Below, in pieces: positions 24,969-33,271 of a DNA stretch of 64,000 bases. The DNA comes from Pseudarthrobacter defluvii (GTDB lineage: Bacteria; Actinomycetota; Actinomycetes; Actinomycetales; Micrococcaceae). Within the stretch, counting starts at the first letter, position 1. Every line of letters begins with the position of its first letter. The stretch spans positions 3,286,001-3,350,000 of the forward strand of contig NZ_CP066362.1 in assembly GCF_030323865.1 (NCBI RefSeq), read 5' to 3'. The notes beneath the pieces were generated by a model, which was not told the DNA's origin, made no database searches, and saw only the letters and a program-made list of their open reading frames with translations. A program made the position numbers and the translations under genes.

Positions 24969-25529
24969 CTAGCCGCGGGAGCCAATACGCCACTCATCGG
25001 CAAGGATCGAGTAGATGAGCTCGGTGGCCCACTGGCCTTTGTAGTGCCATTTATCGATGTGCCGCGCTTCCAGCCGCATTCCCAGCCTGCTGCACAGTGC
25101 CGCCGACGCTCCGTTGAGTTCGTCCAGGCGCGCCTCAATCCGGTGCATGCCCAGCTCCTCGAAGCCAAGGCGCAAGACGGCCTGGGCGGCTTCCGTGCCA
25201 TAGCCCTTGCCGCGGGCTCCCGGCGCCAGGGTCCAGCCGACCTCGCCCTGCCCGCGTCCCGGCAGCCATTTGAGCACCACTTCGCCCTGCAGCCCGGGCT
25301 CGTCCGCCGCTTCGATGGCAAGGGCCACCCAGTCCCCCTCCTTCTCGAAGGCGAAGTTGGCGTACCAGCCCACCCGCTCCATCGACTGGGTGTAGGTCTT
25401 GGCGGGACCGGGAAGGTACCGGGCGGTCTCCGGCAGCGAGTGGTAGGCGTGGAAGGCGTCCAGGTCGCCGCCGTCAAAGCGGCGCAGGACCAGCCGGTCG
25501 GTGCGGATGGGAAGGGAAATCGCCGGCAT
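24969..25529 (-). CDS. GNAT acetyltransferase, RimJ/RimL-like
   Basis: This 186-residue acetyltransferase transfers acetyl from acetyl-CoA to an amine, often a protein N-terminus or small molecule. The opening LPIRTDRLVLRRFDGGDLDAF and the CoA-loop VGWTLAPGARGKGYGTEAAQ (about 95-114) are typical, followed by RIEARLDELNGASAAL. It lies 5 bases after ackA and is probably cotranscribed with it. Its stop is 2 bases from the convergent oxidoreductase stop. The substrate is unknown. Confidence 0.9.
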   Translation of the reverse strand: MPAISLPIRTDRLVLRRFDGGDLDAFHAYHSLPETARYLPGPAKTYTQSMERVGWYANFAFEKEGDWVALAIEAADEPGLQGEVVLKWLPGRGQGEVGWTLAPGARGKGYGTEAAQAVLRLGFEELGMHRIEARLDELNGASAALCSRLGMRLEARHIDKWHYKGQWATELIYSILADEWRIGSRG

Positions 25530-25534
25530 GCGTT

Positions 25535-26695
25535 TTAGCGGGCGGCACTGACGACGGCGGCCGTCGCCTCGGCGATGGCGCGCTCCTCATCCGTGGGTAC
25601 CACCAGGACGGGAATGGCGGAGGACGGGGTGGAAATCACGCGCGGCTCCTTTGACCGCTCAGCGTTCAGGCCGCCGTCGAGCTCTATGCCCAGGGCGCCC
25701 AGGCGGTCCGCTACCTGGGCCCGGAACTCCTTCGAGTTTTCCCCAATCCCGGCCGTGAACACCAACGCCTTGGCCCCGCCCACCGCAACGTGGTAGCCGC
25801 CGATGTACTTGGCAAGGCGGTAGGAGGCCACGGCGAGGGCCATGGCTGCGCGCTCGTCGCCGGCCTCGGAGGCCTCCACCACGGAGCGCATGTCATTGTG
25901 GCCGGCCAGGCCTTTGAGGCCCGACTCGCGGTTCAGCATGGTGTCCAGGTCCTCGGGCGTCCAGCCGGCGCGGCCCAGGAACACCAGGATGGAGGGGTCC
26001 AGGTCGCCGGAGCGGGTTCCCATCACCAGGCCCTCAAGCGGGGTGAAGCCCATGGAAGTGTCCACGGAGCGTCCACCGCGGATCGCCGTCACGGAGGCGC
26101 CGTTGCCCAGGTGGGCGATGACGGCGTCGAACTCCTCGACGGGAAGGTCCAGCAGCGCGGCCGACCGGCGCGCAACATACTCGTTGGAGGTGCCGTGGAA
26201 GCCGTAGCGGCGGATGCCGTGGTTGGTGTAGAGCTCGTCCGGGACCGCATACCGCCAGGCATATTCGGGCAGGGTGCGGTGGAAAGCGGTGTCGAAGACT
26301 GCAACCTGCGGCATTTTGGGCCACTTCCTGGTGATGGCGCGGATACCCAGGACATTGGCGGGGTTGTGCAGCGGGGCCAGCGGGTTGAGCCGTTCGATGG
26401 CGCGCGTGATTTCGTTGTCCACCAGCACGGGTTCCGCAAACCGCTCGCCGCCGTGGACCACCCGGTGCCCCACCGCCCCCAGTTCGAGGTCGCCCAGTTC
26501 CTGGTGGATGGCCGCGTCCACCTGCTCCAACGCCTCCGCGTGGTCCCGCGGGCCCACCATTTCGCCATCCCCGCCGCCGCCGTTGCCCACGCCGATCTTC
26601 TCAATCAGCCCCTCGGTGAGGACGGTCCCGGCGGCCACGTCCCGGACCTGGTACTTCAGCGACGAGGAACCGGAATTGATGACGAGCACGAGCAT
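25535..26695 (-). CDS. ackA: Acetate kinase
   Basis: This 386-residue enzyme interconverts acetyl phosphate + ADP and acetate + ATP. Hallmarks are the start VLVINSGSSSLKYQV, the conserved VGHRVVHGGERF (about 78-90), YGFHGTSNEYVARR (about 163-176), HLGNGASVTAIRGG (about 196) and FTAGIGENSKEFR near the C-terminus. It is slightly shorter than the ~400-residue norm. GAGGAGG lies 7 bases before ATG 26695, and a TATAGT box is on this strand at 26734-26739. pta is close (27810-29936) but separated by other genes, rather than in one operon. Confidence 0.95.
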   Translation of the reverse strand: MLVLVINSGSSSLKYQVRDVAAGTVLTEGLIEKIGVGNGGGGDGEMVGPRDHAEALEQVDAAIHQELGDLELGAVGHRVVHGGERFAEPVLVDNEITRAIERLNPLAPLHNPANVLGIRAITRKWPKMPQVAVFDTAFHRTLPEYAWRYAVPDELYTNHGIRRYGFHGTSNEYVARRSAALLDLPVEEFDAVIAHLGNGASVTAIRGGRSVDTSMGFTPLEGLVMGTRSGDLDPSILVFLGRAGWTPEDLDTMLNRESGLKGLAGHNDMRSVVEASEAGDERAAMALAVASYRLAKYIGGYHVAVGGAKALVFTAGIGENSKEFRAQVADRLGALGIELDGGLNAERSKEPRVISTPSSAIPVLVVPTDEERAIAEATAAVVSAAR

Positions 26696-26749
26696 GCGGG
26701 GCCTCCTCAGCCTGGCGTCTGCAGTTCAACCCCACTATAGGTTGTGCGG

Positions 26750-27106
26750 CTAACGGTCGGTCAGCAGCAGCGTGTTGCCGTCCGGGTCCTTGGCGGTGAA
26801 GAAGAGGCAGACGTCCGGGGCGCCTGCGATGGCGCCGACCGCAACCCCGTTTTCCGCGAGCCTGGTGCGCGTTTTCTCGAGGTCGTCAACCAGGAAGTTG
26901 CAGGTTGCCCAGGCAAGGCCAGGCTGGGCTCTGATGCCGCTGTCCGGGCCCATGAGGGTCACCGATGCCGTTCCTCCCCCGCTGAGCACGGCGGAAAAGG
27001 TGTTGGCTTCCGCGATGGTGAGGCCAAGCGTGCGGCTGTACCACTCGGCTGCGGCCTGCGGATTCCGGACGGGGATGAAGGCGGTGGTGATGGCTGTACC
27101 GGGCAT
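26750..27106 (-). CDS. VOC (glyoxalase/bleomycin-resistance fold) protein
   Basis: This 118-residue single-domain protein shows the betaalphabetabetabeta pattern: FIPVRNPQAAAEWYSRTLGL, LAWATCNFLVDDLEKTRTRL, and FFTAKDPDGNTLLLTDR. The Asp-Pro-Asp-Gly-Asn near the end is typical of VOC folds. Whether it is an enzyme, a binding protein or a resistance protein cannot be told. I chose ATG 27106; TACCAT lies 7 bases upstream and no ribosome site is seen, suggesting a leaderless transcript. The 45-residue upstream extension is unlikely. Confidence 0.85.
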   Translation of the reverse strand: MPGTAITTAFIPVRNPQAAAEWYSRTLGLTIAEANTFSAVLSGGGTASVTLMGPDSGIRAQPGLAWATCNFLVDDLEKTRTRLAENGVAVGAIAGAPDVCLFFTAKDPDGNTLLLTDR

Positions 27107-27447
27107 GACTGCGATGGTAGTCCACCCCTCCGACAGGAAGGGACCCGTCGCCGTCGTTGGCCCAATTCCTGCCCTGACCTGCGGCACTGATAAAGCTTTC
27201 GCTGCAGCGTCCTGGCAGGCTTGCCAAAAGATCATCAGCATGCTTACTATCGATGTAGTCGATCGGAAACGGCTGCGAACGGAATAGCGAAAAAGGTGCG
27301 CTCAGCGAACGGGGCGCACCCTTTCCGTGCCGCTTGTGGCGGCGGGCTTTCCAGAAGCGGGCATCCCAGCGTGGGTTCCTTGCGGATCAGCGAAGCCTGT
27401 GCCTAGAGTCGGCGGACAAGGCTGGACCACGCCGAGAGGACAATTCC
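27107..27447. other. 341-base gene-free region with recurrent motif and hairpin
   Basis: No convincing gene is seen. It holds the leaderless promoter of the VOC gene (27114-27119, minus), the motif ATGCTTACTAT at 27240-27250, and a hairpin (GGTGCGC 27295-27301 with GCGCACC 27314-27320, flanked by A-run and T-run). Motif and hairpin enclose a ~70-base segment that could be a small RNA. It also contains a 15-codon frame (27240-27287) that I do not call a gene. The ribosome site GAGAGGA of the next gene is at the right end. Confidence 0.5.
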
Positions 27448-27738
27448 ATGACGAACGAGCCCAATTCGATCGACGAGAACGACCCCACCAATACGGGATC
27501 CAGCAGCACCGCCCCGCTCAACGCGCAGCCGGACTCCGGCAGCAAGGACGATCCCACGGGCGTGGAGGGCGCCAACCCGGCCCTGGACGATACCGGCCAC
27601 CTCAAGGCCGCCGAAACCGGGGAATCGCCGGAGGCCCCCGAGGACCGGGAAGACCTGGACCTCACCCCGCAGGGCCTCTCCGATGAGCCGGCCAAGCAGG
27701 AGGACCCGGAGAGCGTGGCCAAGCCGGACAACAGCTGA
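27448..27738 (+). CDS. Small acidic, disordered protein
   Basis: This 96-residue protein is very rich in Asp, Glu, Pro, Ser and Asn, with no hydrophobic core, signal or membrane segment. It is almost certainly disordered. GAGAGGA lies 7 bases before ATG 27448. It resembles other short acidic proteins of this genus in composition only (compare the gene at 32884). It ends at a strong bidirectional terminator shared with pta. The function is unknown, but a stress-related role is possible from the upstream motif. Confidence 0.7.
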   Translation: MTNEPNSIDENDPTNTGSSSTAPLNAQPDSGSKDDPTGVEGANPALDDTGHLKAAETGESPEAPEDREDLDLTPQGLSDEPAKQEDPESVAKPDNS

Positions 27739-27751
27739 CCGTTCCCCAACC

Positions 27752-27797
27752 AAAAGTACGACGCCGGCACTCAATCGAGTGCCGGCGTCGTACTTTT
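27752..27797. terminator. Bidirectional intrinsic terminator
   Basis: A perfect 20-bp stem (27752-27771 with 27778-27797) has loop CAATCG and starts with AAAA and ends with TTTT, so it works on both strands. It lies between the convergent small acidic gene and pta. Confidence 0.92.
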
Positions 27798-27809
27798 CCG
27801 GGTGGTCCC

Positions 27810-29936
27810 CTAGGACGCCGGCGCCTCCGCAGAAACCGGCGCCGGGACCGACGCCTGGGCTGGGCGCTGGGCTTGCGCCTGGATGGCCGTGATGGCCACC
27901 GTGTTCACGATGTCCTCCACCGTGCAGCCGCGGGAGAGGTCATTGACGGGCTTCCGCAGGCCCTGCAGGACGGGCCCCACCGCCACGGCGCCGGAGCTCT
28001 GCTGCACCGCCTTGTAGGTGTTGTTGCCCGTATTCAGGTCCGGGAAGATGAACACGGTAGCCTGCCCGGCCACGGAGGAACCAGGCATCTTGGACGCGGC
28101 GATCGAGGCGTCCACGGCGGCGTCGTACTGGATTGGACCCTCCACTGCGAGGTCCGGCCGGCGCTGGCGCACCAGTTCGGTGGCCTGCCGCACCTCGTCC
28201 ACAGCCTCGCCAAAGCCCGAGCCGCCGGTCGAATAGGAAAGCATCGCCACCCGCGGCTCCACCCCGAACTGCGCGGCAGTCTCGGCCGAGGCCAGCGCAA
28301 TGTCCGCCAGCTGTTCCACGTTCGGATCCGGGTTCACGGCACAGTCGCCGTAGACCAGCACCCGGTCCGGCATGAGCATGAGGAACACCGAGGACACGAT
28401 CTTAACGCCTTCCCGGGTCTTCACGAACTCAAGCGCCGGCCGGATGGTGTGCGCGGTGGTGTGCGCGGCGCCGGAGACCATGCCGTCCACTACGCCCAGC
28501 TGGACCATCATGGTGCCGAAGTAGCTTCCGTCCTGCATGATCTCCAGGGCCTTGGGCAGGTCCACGCCCTTGTGCGCCCTGAGCTCGGCGTACTTCTCGG
28601 CAAACGCCTGCCGGAGCTCGGACGTCGCCGGATCAATGACATTTATGCCGGACAGGTCGATGCCGTTTGCCGCCGCCAGTTCCCGGACGGCGGATTCGGG
28701 GCCCAGCAGGGTCAGGTCGCACACGTCGCGGCGGTGCAGGATCTCGGCCGCACGCAGGATCCGGACGTCGGTTCCTTCGGGCAGGACCACATGCCGCCGC
28801 TGCGCCCGGGCCCGCTCGACGAGGTCATGCAGGAACCGCAGCGGTGTCATCCGCTCCGCCCGCGGCAGGTGCAGGCGCTCCACCAGCTCCGCCTCGTCAA
28901 CCCGGCGGGACCATAGCCCCAGGGCGGAAGCCACCTTGCGCCGGTGCCCCGACCAGATCTCGCTGCGCACCTCGGACACCCGGCGGGCCGTTTGATACGT
29001 GTCCTCGTCGGCGGCGAACACCGGGAACGGCGCCTGGGCCAGAAGCGGGTAGATGTTGGCATCCGGGGCCAAGCCACCGGTGAGGATGAGCGCAGACGCT
29101 ACGGGGAACTCGGGCGAGAAGGACGACGCCAGGCACGCCACCATCACATCTGCCCGGTCCCCCGGCACGATCACCAGCGCGCCCTCGTCCAGCACGTTCA
29201 GGAAGTTGCCCACGTTCATGGCGGCCACCTTGATGTCCTTGACGTCGCGTTCCATGTCCGGCGTCCCCGCGATCTGCCGCACGCCCAGGGCCATGGCCAC
29301 CTCGCCGGTGGTGGGCCGCGCGATCTCCTCCAGCTCCGGCAGGATGTAGACCGGCCGGCCGGAGGCACCCGGCTTCAGGGCGGCGGCGATGGCATCGAGG
29401 TCGTCAGCGTCCGCCCGGTTGACCATGATGGCCAGCAGCGCGCACTTTTCCGCGGCGAGCTCCTTGCGCGCAACCTCGACGGCGGCGGCGGTCTCAGTGA
29501 CCGTGCGGCCCTTGGCCCCCACCACGGCCACGACGGGGGTCGCGAGGTTGTTGGCAAGGCGGGCGTTGAGGTCGAATTCGACGGCGGCGTCCTGGCCCAC
29601 CAGGTCGGTCCCCTCGACGATCACTACGTCGCAGTGGCGGGCGATGTCCGCGAAGATCTCGACACACCTCCCGTCGATTTCCGCGCGGTTCCCTTCGGCC
29701 AGCAGCGTGCGGACCTCGTCGTAGGTCAGGCCGCCGCGGCACCGTTCGTCCTCCAGTGCGAACCGGGACTTCATGAACGCCACCATGGGGTCATCTGCCG
29801 CCGAGGGCCCGTGGACCACCGGCTTGAAGAAGCCGATCCTGTCCGCGTGCCGGTGCAGGGTATCCGCCAGCCCCAGGGCGATCAAGGACTTGCCCGATCC
29901 AGGAGTGGTTGCGCTGACGTAGATGCCTTTGGCCAT
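27810..29936 (-). CDS. pta: Phosphate acetyltransferase (long, two-domain form)
   Basis: This 708-residue enzyme converts acetyl-CoA + phosphate to acetyl phosphate + CoA, partner of acetate kinase. The N-terminal ~220 residues form a BioD-like P-loop domain (YVSATTPGSGKSLIALGLA). A DRTGG region follows, then the catalytic PTA_PTB domain (~370-700), with VSGAAHTTAHTIRPAL and MLSYSTGGSGFGEAV. The start at 29936 (MAKGIYVSATT) has AAGGGCGG upstream. The longer 1005-residue frame would run back over the 62-bp palindrome and paaI and is rejected. A bidirectional terminator follows. Confidence 0.95.
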   Translation of the reverse strand: MAKGIYVSATTPGSGKSLIALGLADTLHRHADRIGFFKPVVHGPSAADDPMVAFMKSRFALEDERCRGGLTYDEVRTLLAEGNRAEIDGRCVEIFADIARHCDVVIVEGTDLVGQDAAVEFDLNARLANNLATPVVAVVGAKGRTVTETAAAVEVARKELAAEKCALLAIMVNRADADDLDAIAAALKPGASGRPVYILPELEEIARPTTGEVAMALGVRQIAGTPDMERDVKDIKVAAMNVGNFLNVLDEGALVIVPGDRADVMVACLASSFSPEFPVASALILTGGLAPDANIYPLLAQAPFPVFAADEDTYQTARRVSEVRSEIWSGHRRKVASALGLWSRRVDEAELVERLHLPRAERMTPLRFLHDLVERARAQRRHVVLPEGTDVRILRAAEILHRRDVCDLTLLGPESAVRELAAANGIDLSGINVIDPATSELRQAFAEKYAELRAHKGVDLPKALEIMQDGSYFGTMMVQLGVVDGMVSGAAHTTAHTIRPALEFVKTREGVKIVSSVFLMLMPDRVLVYGDCAVNPDPNVEQLADIALASAETAAQFGVEPRVAMLSYSTGGSGFGEAVDEVRQATELVRQRRPDLAVEGPIQYDAAVDASIAASKMPGSSVAGQATVFIFPDLNTGNNTYKAVQQSSGAVAVGPVLQGLRKPVNDLSRGCTVEDIVNTVAITAIQAQAQRPAQASVPAPVSAEAPAS

Positions 29937-30015
29937 GGTCCGCCCTTTGCTGTCCTTGCTGGTGCCGGTACCCCCATCCTTGCACTTCGATCCGTGCGCG
30001 GGGCACCTCACCCAG

Positions 30016-30077
30016 CATCGACTGCTCCGTAAACGTCGTTTTGAGCGCTGAAAACGGCAGTTACGGAGCAATCGATG
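30016..30077. repeat. 62-bp palindromic intergenic element
   Basis: Arms of ~27 bases (starting CATCGACTGCTCCGTAA and ending TTACGGAGCAATCGATG) flank the loop GAGCGCTG. It has the same layout and similar ends (TGCTC...GAGCA) as the 55-bp repeats, but a different interior. It lies in the divergent region between pta and paaI. Confidence 0.75.
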
Positions 30078-30159
30078 AATGGGTGGCCCAGCCGCGCAAG
30101 GTGTGTCCCGGCGTCGTGCAGTATCCCTCCTCCCCTTGACACCGGACCCCCTCATGGGA

Positions 30160-30181
30160 TTACCTAATGAACATTCGGTAA
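30160..30181. promoter_or_regulatory. PaaR-type operator before paaI-paaK
   Basis: A 22-bp dyad has half-sites TTACCTAATG and CATTCGGTAA. It lies 22 bases before the paaI start, just after a TTGACA box (30136-30141), so a bound repressor would cover the -10 region. Related dyads precede the TetR gene, paaZ and the thiolase operon. Confidence 0.75.
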
Positions 30182-30203
30182 ATAAAGCTGGAGGCAATGA
30201 CGC

Positions 30204-30674
30204 ATGGCTGAGACCACCCTTTCCGGGGCCACCCACCCCATCCTGGAAAACGACTATGCCTCCGAATGGATGGGCATCGAGGTCCTCGCCATCAGCGACG
30301 GCCACGCCACCATCCGGATGACCCTCCGGCAGGAAATGCTCAACGGCTTCGGCATGGCCCACGGCGGAATGATCTTCGCTTTCGGCGACACTGCCTTCGC
30401 CCTCGCGTGCAACCCCATCCACCCTGCACCGGGCGAGGAAGGCACCATCACCGTTGCCTCCGGCGTCGATATCAATTTCCTCAAGCCGGCGTTCCGCGGG
30501 CAGGTGCTCACCGCCGTCGCGGACCGCCGCTCCAGCGCCGGGCGCAGCGGGCTCTACGACATCCAGATTTTCGCCGCCGATGCCGCCAGGCCGCCTACCG
30601 AAACCCAGCCCAGTTCCCCGGGCGAGCTCATCGCCGAGTTCCGCGGACGCAGCCGCACCATCCCCAAGAAGTAG
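30204..30674 (+). CDS. paaI: Hydroxyphenylacetyl-CoA thioesterase PaaI
   Basis: This 156-residue hot-dog fold thioesterase of the phenylacetate pathway releases CoA from dead-end ring-hydroxylated thioesters. Family elements are LNGFGMAHGGMIFAFGDTAFA (His-Gly-Gly and catalytic Asp, residues ~48-68) and SGVDINFLKPAFRGQVLTA (about 87-105). GGAGG lies 9 bases before ATG 30204. paaK follows after 7 bases, making an operon behind a PaaR-type operator. Confidence 0.92.
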   Translation: MAETTLSGATHPILENDYASEWMGIEVLAISDGHATIRMTLRQEMLNGFGMAHGGMIFAFGDTAFALACNPIHPAPGEEGTITVASGVDINFLKPAFRGQVLTAVADRRSSAGRSGLYDIQIFAADAARPPTETQPSSPGELIAEFRGRSRTIPKK

Positions 30675-30681
30675 GAAAACC

Positions 30682-32061
30682 ATGACCCTGCATGCCCCCG
30701 AAACCCCCGCCGCTGCCGTTTCCACCCCGGCGGACACCGCAGCCGGCACGGACGCCGTCCTGGACCGCGAGGAGACCATCTCCCGCGACGAACTCGAGGC
30801 ACTGCAGCTCCAGCGGCTGCAGCACACCGTGGCCTACGCCTATGACCGGGTCGCGCTGTACAAGCGCAAGTTCGACGAAGCAGGCATCCACCCCACCGAC
30901 CTGCGCGAACTCGAGGACCTCGGCAACTTCCCCTTCACCACGAAGGAGGACCTGCGCCAGGAGTACCCGTTCGGCATGTTCGCGGTGCCGCAGAACGAGG
31001 TGGCCCGTATCCACGCCAGTTCCGGCACCACCGGCCGGCCCACGGTGGTCGGGTACACGAAGCAGGACCTGGCTGACTGGGCGAAACTCGTTGCCCGCAG
31101 CTTCCGCGCCTCCGGCATCCGCCCCGGCATGAAGGTCCACAACGCCTACGGCTACGGCCTGTTCACCGGCGGCCTGGGCGCGCACGCCGGCGCCGAGGCG
31201 CTGGGCTGCACCGTCATTCCAATGTCCGGCGGCCAAACCGAACGCCAGATCCAGCTGATCCAGGACTTCAAGCCGGACGCCATCCTGGCCACCCCCACCT
31301 ACCTGCTCACCATCGCCGACGCCATGGCGCACATGGGGATCGACCCCGCCTCCACCTCGCTGAAGTTCGCCGTCCTCGGCGCAGAGCCGTGGACCCAGGA
31401 AATGCGGCATGAGCTGGAGGTCATGATGAACATCAAGGCCTGCGACATCTACGGCCTGTCCGAGGTCATGGGCCCGGGCGTTGCCGGCGAAGCCGTGGAG
31501 ACCCAGGACGGCAGCCACATCTGGGAGGACCACTTCCGCCCCGAAATCATCGACCCCTTCAACCCTGTAGCGGGCAAGGAAAACGTCCTGCGCGACGGCG
31601 AGCACGGCGAACTGGTGTTCACCTCGCTCACCAAGGAAGCGCTTCCGATCATCCGCTACCGCACCAAGGACCTCACCCGGCTCCTGCCCGGCACGGCCCG
31701 CCCCGCGCACCGCCGTATGGGCCGCATCACCGGCCGCAGCGATGACATGATCATCCTGCGCGGCGTGAACCTGTTCCCGTCCCAGATCGAGGAAATCGCC
31801 CTCCGCATCCCGGAGCTCAGCCCGCACTTCCAGCTTGAACTCACCCGCCCCGAGGGCCATCGGATGGACCAGCTGACCGTGCGCATCGAGCGCCGGGACG
31901 CCGTCACCATCGAGCAGAGCACGACGGCGGCACGCACCTTGAAGGAACAGATCAAGATCCACGTGGGTTCTTCGTGCACTGTGGACGTGGTGGAGCCGGG
32001 TTCGCTGGAGCGGTCCAACGGCAAGCTGCGCCGCATCTACGACCTGCGCCCGAAGGCCTGA
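30682..32061 (+). CDS. paaK: Phenylacetate-CoA ligase
   Basis: This 459-residue adenylate-forming enzyme converts phenylacetate, ATP and CoA to phenylacetyl-CoA, the first step of the pathway. The AMP loop SSGTTGRPTVVGYT lies at about 113-126. The adenylate motif YGLSEVMGPGVAGE lies near 253-266, and the C-terminal domain starts near ITGRSDDMIILRGVNLFPSQIEE. A 35-residue Ala/Pro-rich N-terminal extension precedes the family start. ATG 30682 was chosen because the frame upstream reads into paaI. It is in an operon with paaI. Confidence 0.95.
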   Translation: MTLHAPETPAAAVSTPADTAAGTDAVLDREETISRDELEALQLQRLQHTVAYAYDRVALYKRKFDEAGIHPTDLRELEDLGNFPFTTKEDLRQEYPFGMFAVPQNEVARIHASSGTTGRPTVVGYTKQDLADWAKLVARSFRASGIRPGMKVHNAYGYGLFTGGLGAHAGAEALGCTVIPMSGGQTERQIQLIQDFKPDAILATPTYLLTIADAMAHMGIDPASTSLKFAVLGAEPWTQEMRHELEVMMNIKACDIYGLSEVMGPGVAGEAVETQDGSHIWEDHFRPEIIDPFNPVAGKENVLRDGEHGELVFTSLTKEALPIIRYRTKDLTRLLPGTARPAHRRMGRITGRSDDMIILRGVNLFPSQIEEIALRIPELSPHFQLELTRPEGHRMDQLTVRIERRDAVTIEQSTTAARTLKEQIKIHVGSSCTVDVVEPGSLERSNGKLRRIYDLRPKA

Positions 32062-32092
32062 GTGTTTCGGTGGTGCTGCGCCGTCCCCGGAC

Positions 32093-32114
32093 TTACCGAC
32101 CGTTCGTGAGAAAC
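32093..32114. promoter_or_regulatory. PaaR-type operator before the TetR gene (one degenerate half)
   Basis: The left half TTACCGACCG is identical to that of the thiolase site (45311), while the right half is poorly conserved. It covers the region just before GAAACT (a possible -10) and ends 8 bases before the TetR start, consistent with autoregulation. Confidence 0.6.
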
Positions 32115-32122
32115 TAGCGATT

Positions 32123-32779
32123 ATGCCCAGCGCCAGCAGAACTGCCAGCACCACCGAAACCTCAAGCACCAACGGAAACTCCGTGAATGGCACAGCCAAG
32201 CGCGGCCGCCCCGGCTACGACCAGCAGTCCGTGCTCCGCATCGCCGTGGACGTGTTCAACCGGCACGGCTACGACGCCACCTCCATGGGCATCCTGGCCG
32301 AGAACCTGGGCATCTCCAAGTCCGCCATCTATCACCACGTGCCCTCCAAGGGCGACCTCCTCAAGCTCGCCCTTGACCACGCCCTGGGCGGGCTCGAAGC
32401 CATCCTGGAGCAGCCGGAAGCGACCTCCGGAGCCGCGGATTCCCGGCTCGAGTTTGTGCTGCGCGAGACCGTGGCTGTCCTGGTGGACCGCCTGCCCTTC
32501 GTCACCCTGCTGCTCCGCCTGCGCGGCAACACTGAGATCGAGCGGGACGCCCTGGAACGCCGCCGCGCTTTCGACCACAAGGTGGCCGGCCTGATTTCGG
32601 CCGCCCGCGACGAGGGGTCCCTCCGCGCGGACATCGATCCCCGGACCGTTTCGCGGTTGCTGTTCGGCATGATCAACTCCATCGTGGAGTGGTACAAACC
32701 GGGCGGTGCACTCTCACCGAAACGGCTGGCCGACGACGTCATCACCATGGCGTTTGACGGCCTTCACGCCAATACCTAG
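32123..32779 (+). CDS. paaR: TetR-family regulator, probable PaaR
   Basis: This 218-residue repressor has an N-terminal helix-turn-helix (VLRIAVDVFNRHGYDATSMG, then ISKSAIYHHVPSKGDLL, residues ~33-78). An all-helical ligand domain with TetR_C-type features follows (FGMINSIVEWYKPGGAL). A ~28-residue Ser/Thr/Asn-rich head precedes the HTH. Its position between paaK and paaZ and the four similar dyads in paa promoters point to the phenylacetyl-CoA-responsive PaaR. This is context-based. GAAACT 7 bases before the ATG and the lack of a ribosome site suggest a leaderless transcript. Confidence 0.8.
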   Translation: MPSASRTASTTETSSTNGNSVNGTAKRGRPGYDQQSVLRIAVDVFNRHGYDATSMGILAENLGISKSAIYHHVPSKGDLLKLALDHALGGLEAILEQPEATSGAADSRLEFVLRETVAVLVDRLPFVTLLLRLRGNTEIERDALERRRAFDHKVAGLISAARDEGSLRADIDPRTVSRLLFGMINSIVEWYKPGGALSPKRLADDVITMAFDGLHANT

Positions 32780-32883
32780 GAAGCGCGAGCCCTCCGGGCA
32801 CCGAATAATAAGGGTGCTTGGTATATTCCCCGCTCCCCCGCTACGGTGGTACTAAGCCACCATCCGCAGGAAGGAAAAGACAC

Positions 32884-33189
32884 ATGAGCCACCCCAAGGA
32901 AGAACCCGACGCAGGCTTCATCGTTCCGGATCCCTCAAAGATCCGCGAGGACATTCCGGGCGATGCCGGCGACGAAGCCAACGTGATCCGGTTCAGCGAG
33001 GAGCAGGCACTGATCGAGGAACAGTCGCACGGCGTCCGTCCGGAGACCTACAGCGTCCCCTCCGGCGGCCCCACCATGGATGAGGCCCGCGGCAACATGG
33101 ACCTTTCCGACCGCAGCGAAGACGGCCGCGGCACCGGCCCCGAGGACGACAGCAGCGACGACGGCCTGCACGGCGGCGCCGAAAGCTAG
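32884..33189 (+). CDS. Small acidic protein, unknown function
   Basis: This 101-residue soluble protein is rich in Asp, Glu, Ser and Gly. The N-terminal half (PDAGFIVPDPSKIREDIPGD, then NVIRFSEEQALIEEQSHG) has some helical potential. The C-terminal half is disordered and acidic (EDGRGTGPEDDSSDDGLHGG). There is no signal or membrane segment. AGGAAGGAAAAG lies before ATG 32884. A 16-bp terminator follows. I do not recognise the family. Confidence 0.7.
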   Translation: MSHPKEEPDAGFIVPDPSKIREDIPGDAGDEANVIRFSEEQALIEEQSHGVRPETYSVPSGGPTMDEARGNMDLSDRSEDGRGTGPEDDSSDDGLHGGAES

Positions 33190-33209
33190 CCGCCGCCGTC
33201 GGTAAACAA

Positions 33210-33250
33210 GCAGCAGGGGTGCCCCGATCCGACCGGGGCACCCCTGCTGC
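33210..33250 (+). terminator. Intrinsic terminator after the small acidic gene
   Basis: A perfect 16-bp stem (33210-33225 with 33235-33250) has a 9-base loop, followed by CGTTTTATC. The T-run (33253-33256) makes it a standard intrinsic terminator on the plus strand, between convergent genes. Confidence 0.9.
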
Positions 33251-33271
33251 CGTTTTATCAGCTTGCTGGGC

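Noticed and set aside
27240..27287. 15-codon frame starting inside the ATGCTTACTAT motif
   Set aside because: It has no ribosome site. The same start arises at 23504 only because the motif contains ATG, which points to a DNA signal rather than a peptide.
29937..30827. Upstream extension of pta to a 1005-residue protein
   Set aside because: The added part is antisense to paaI, crosses a palindrome and has no family similarity. The start at 29936 fits the family.
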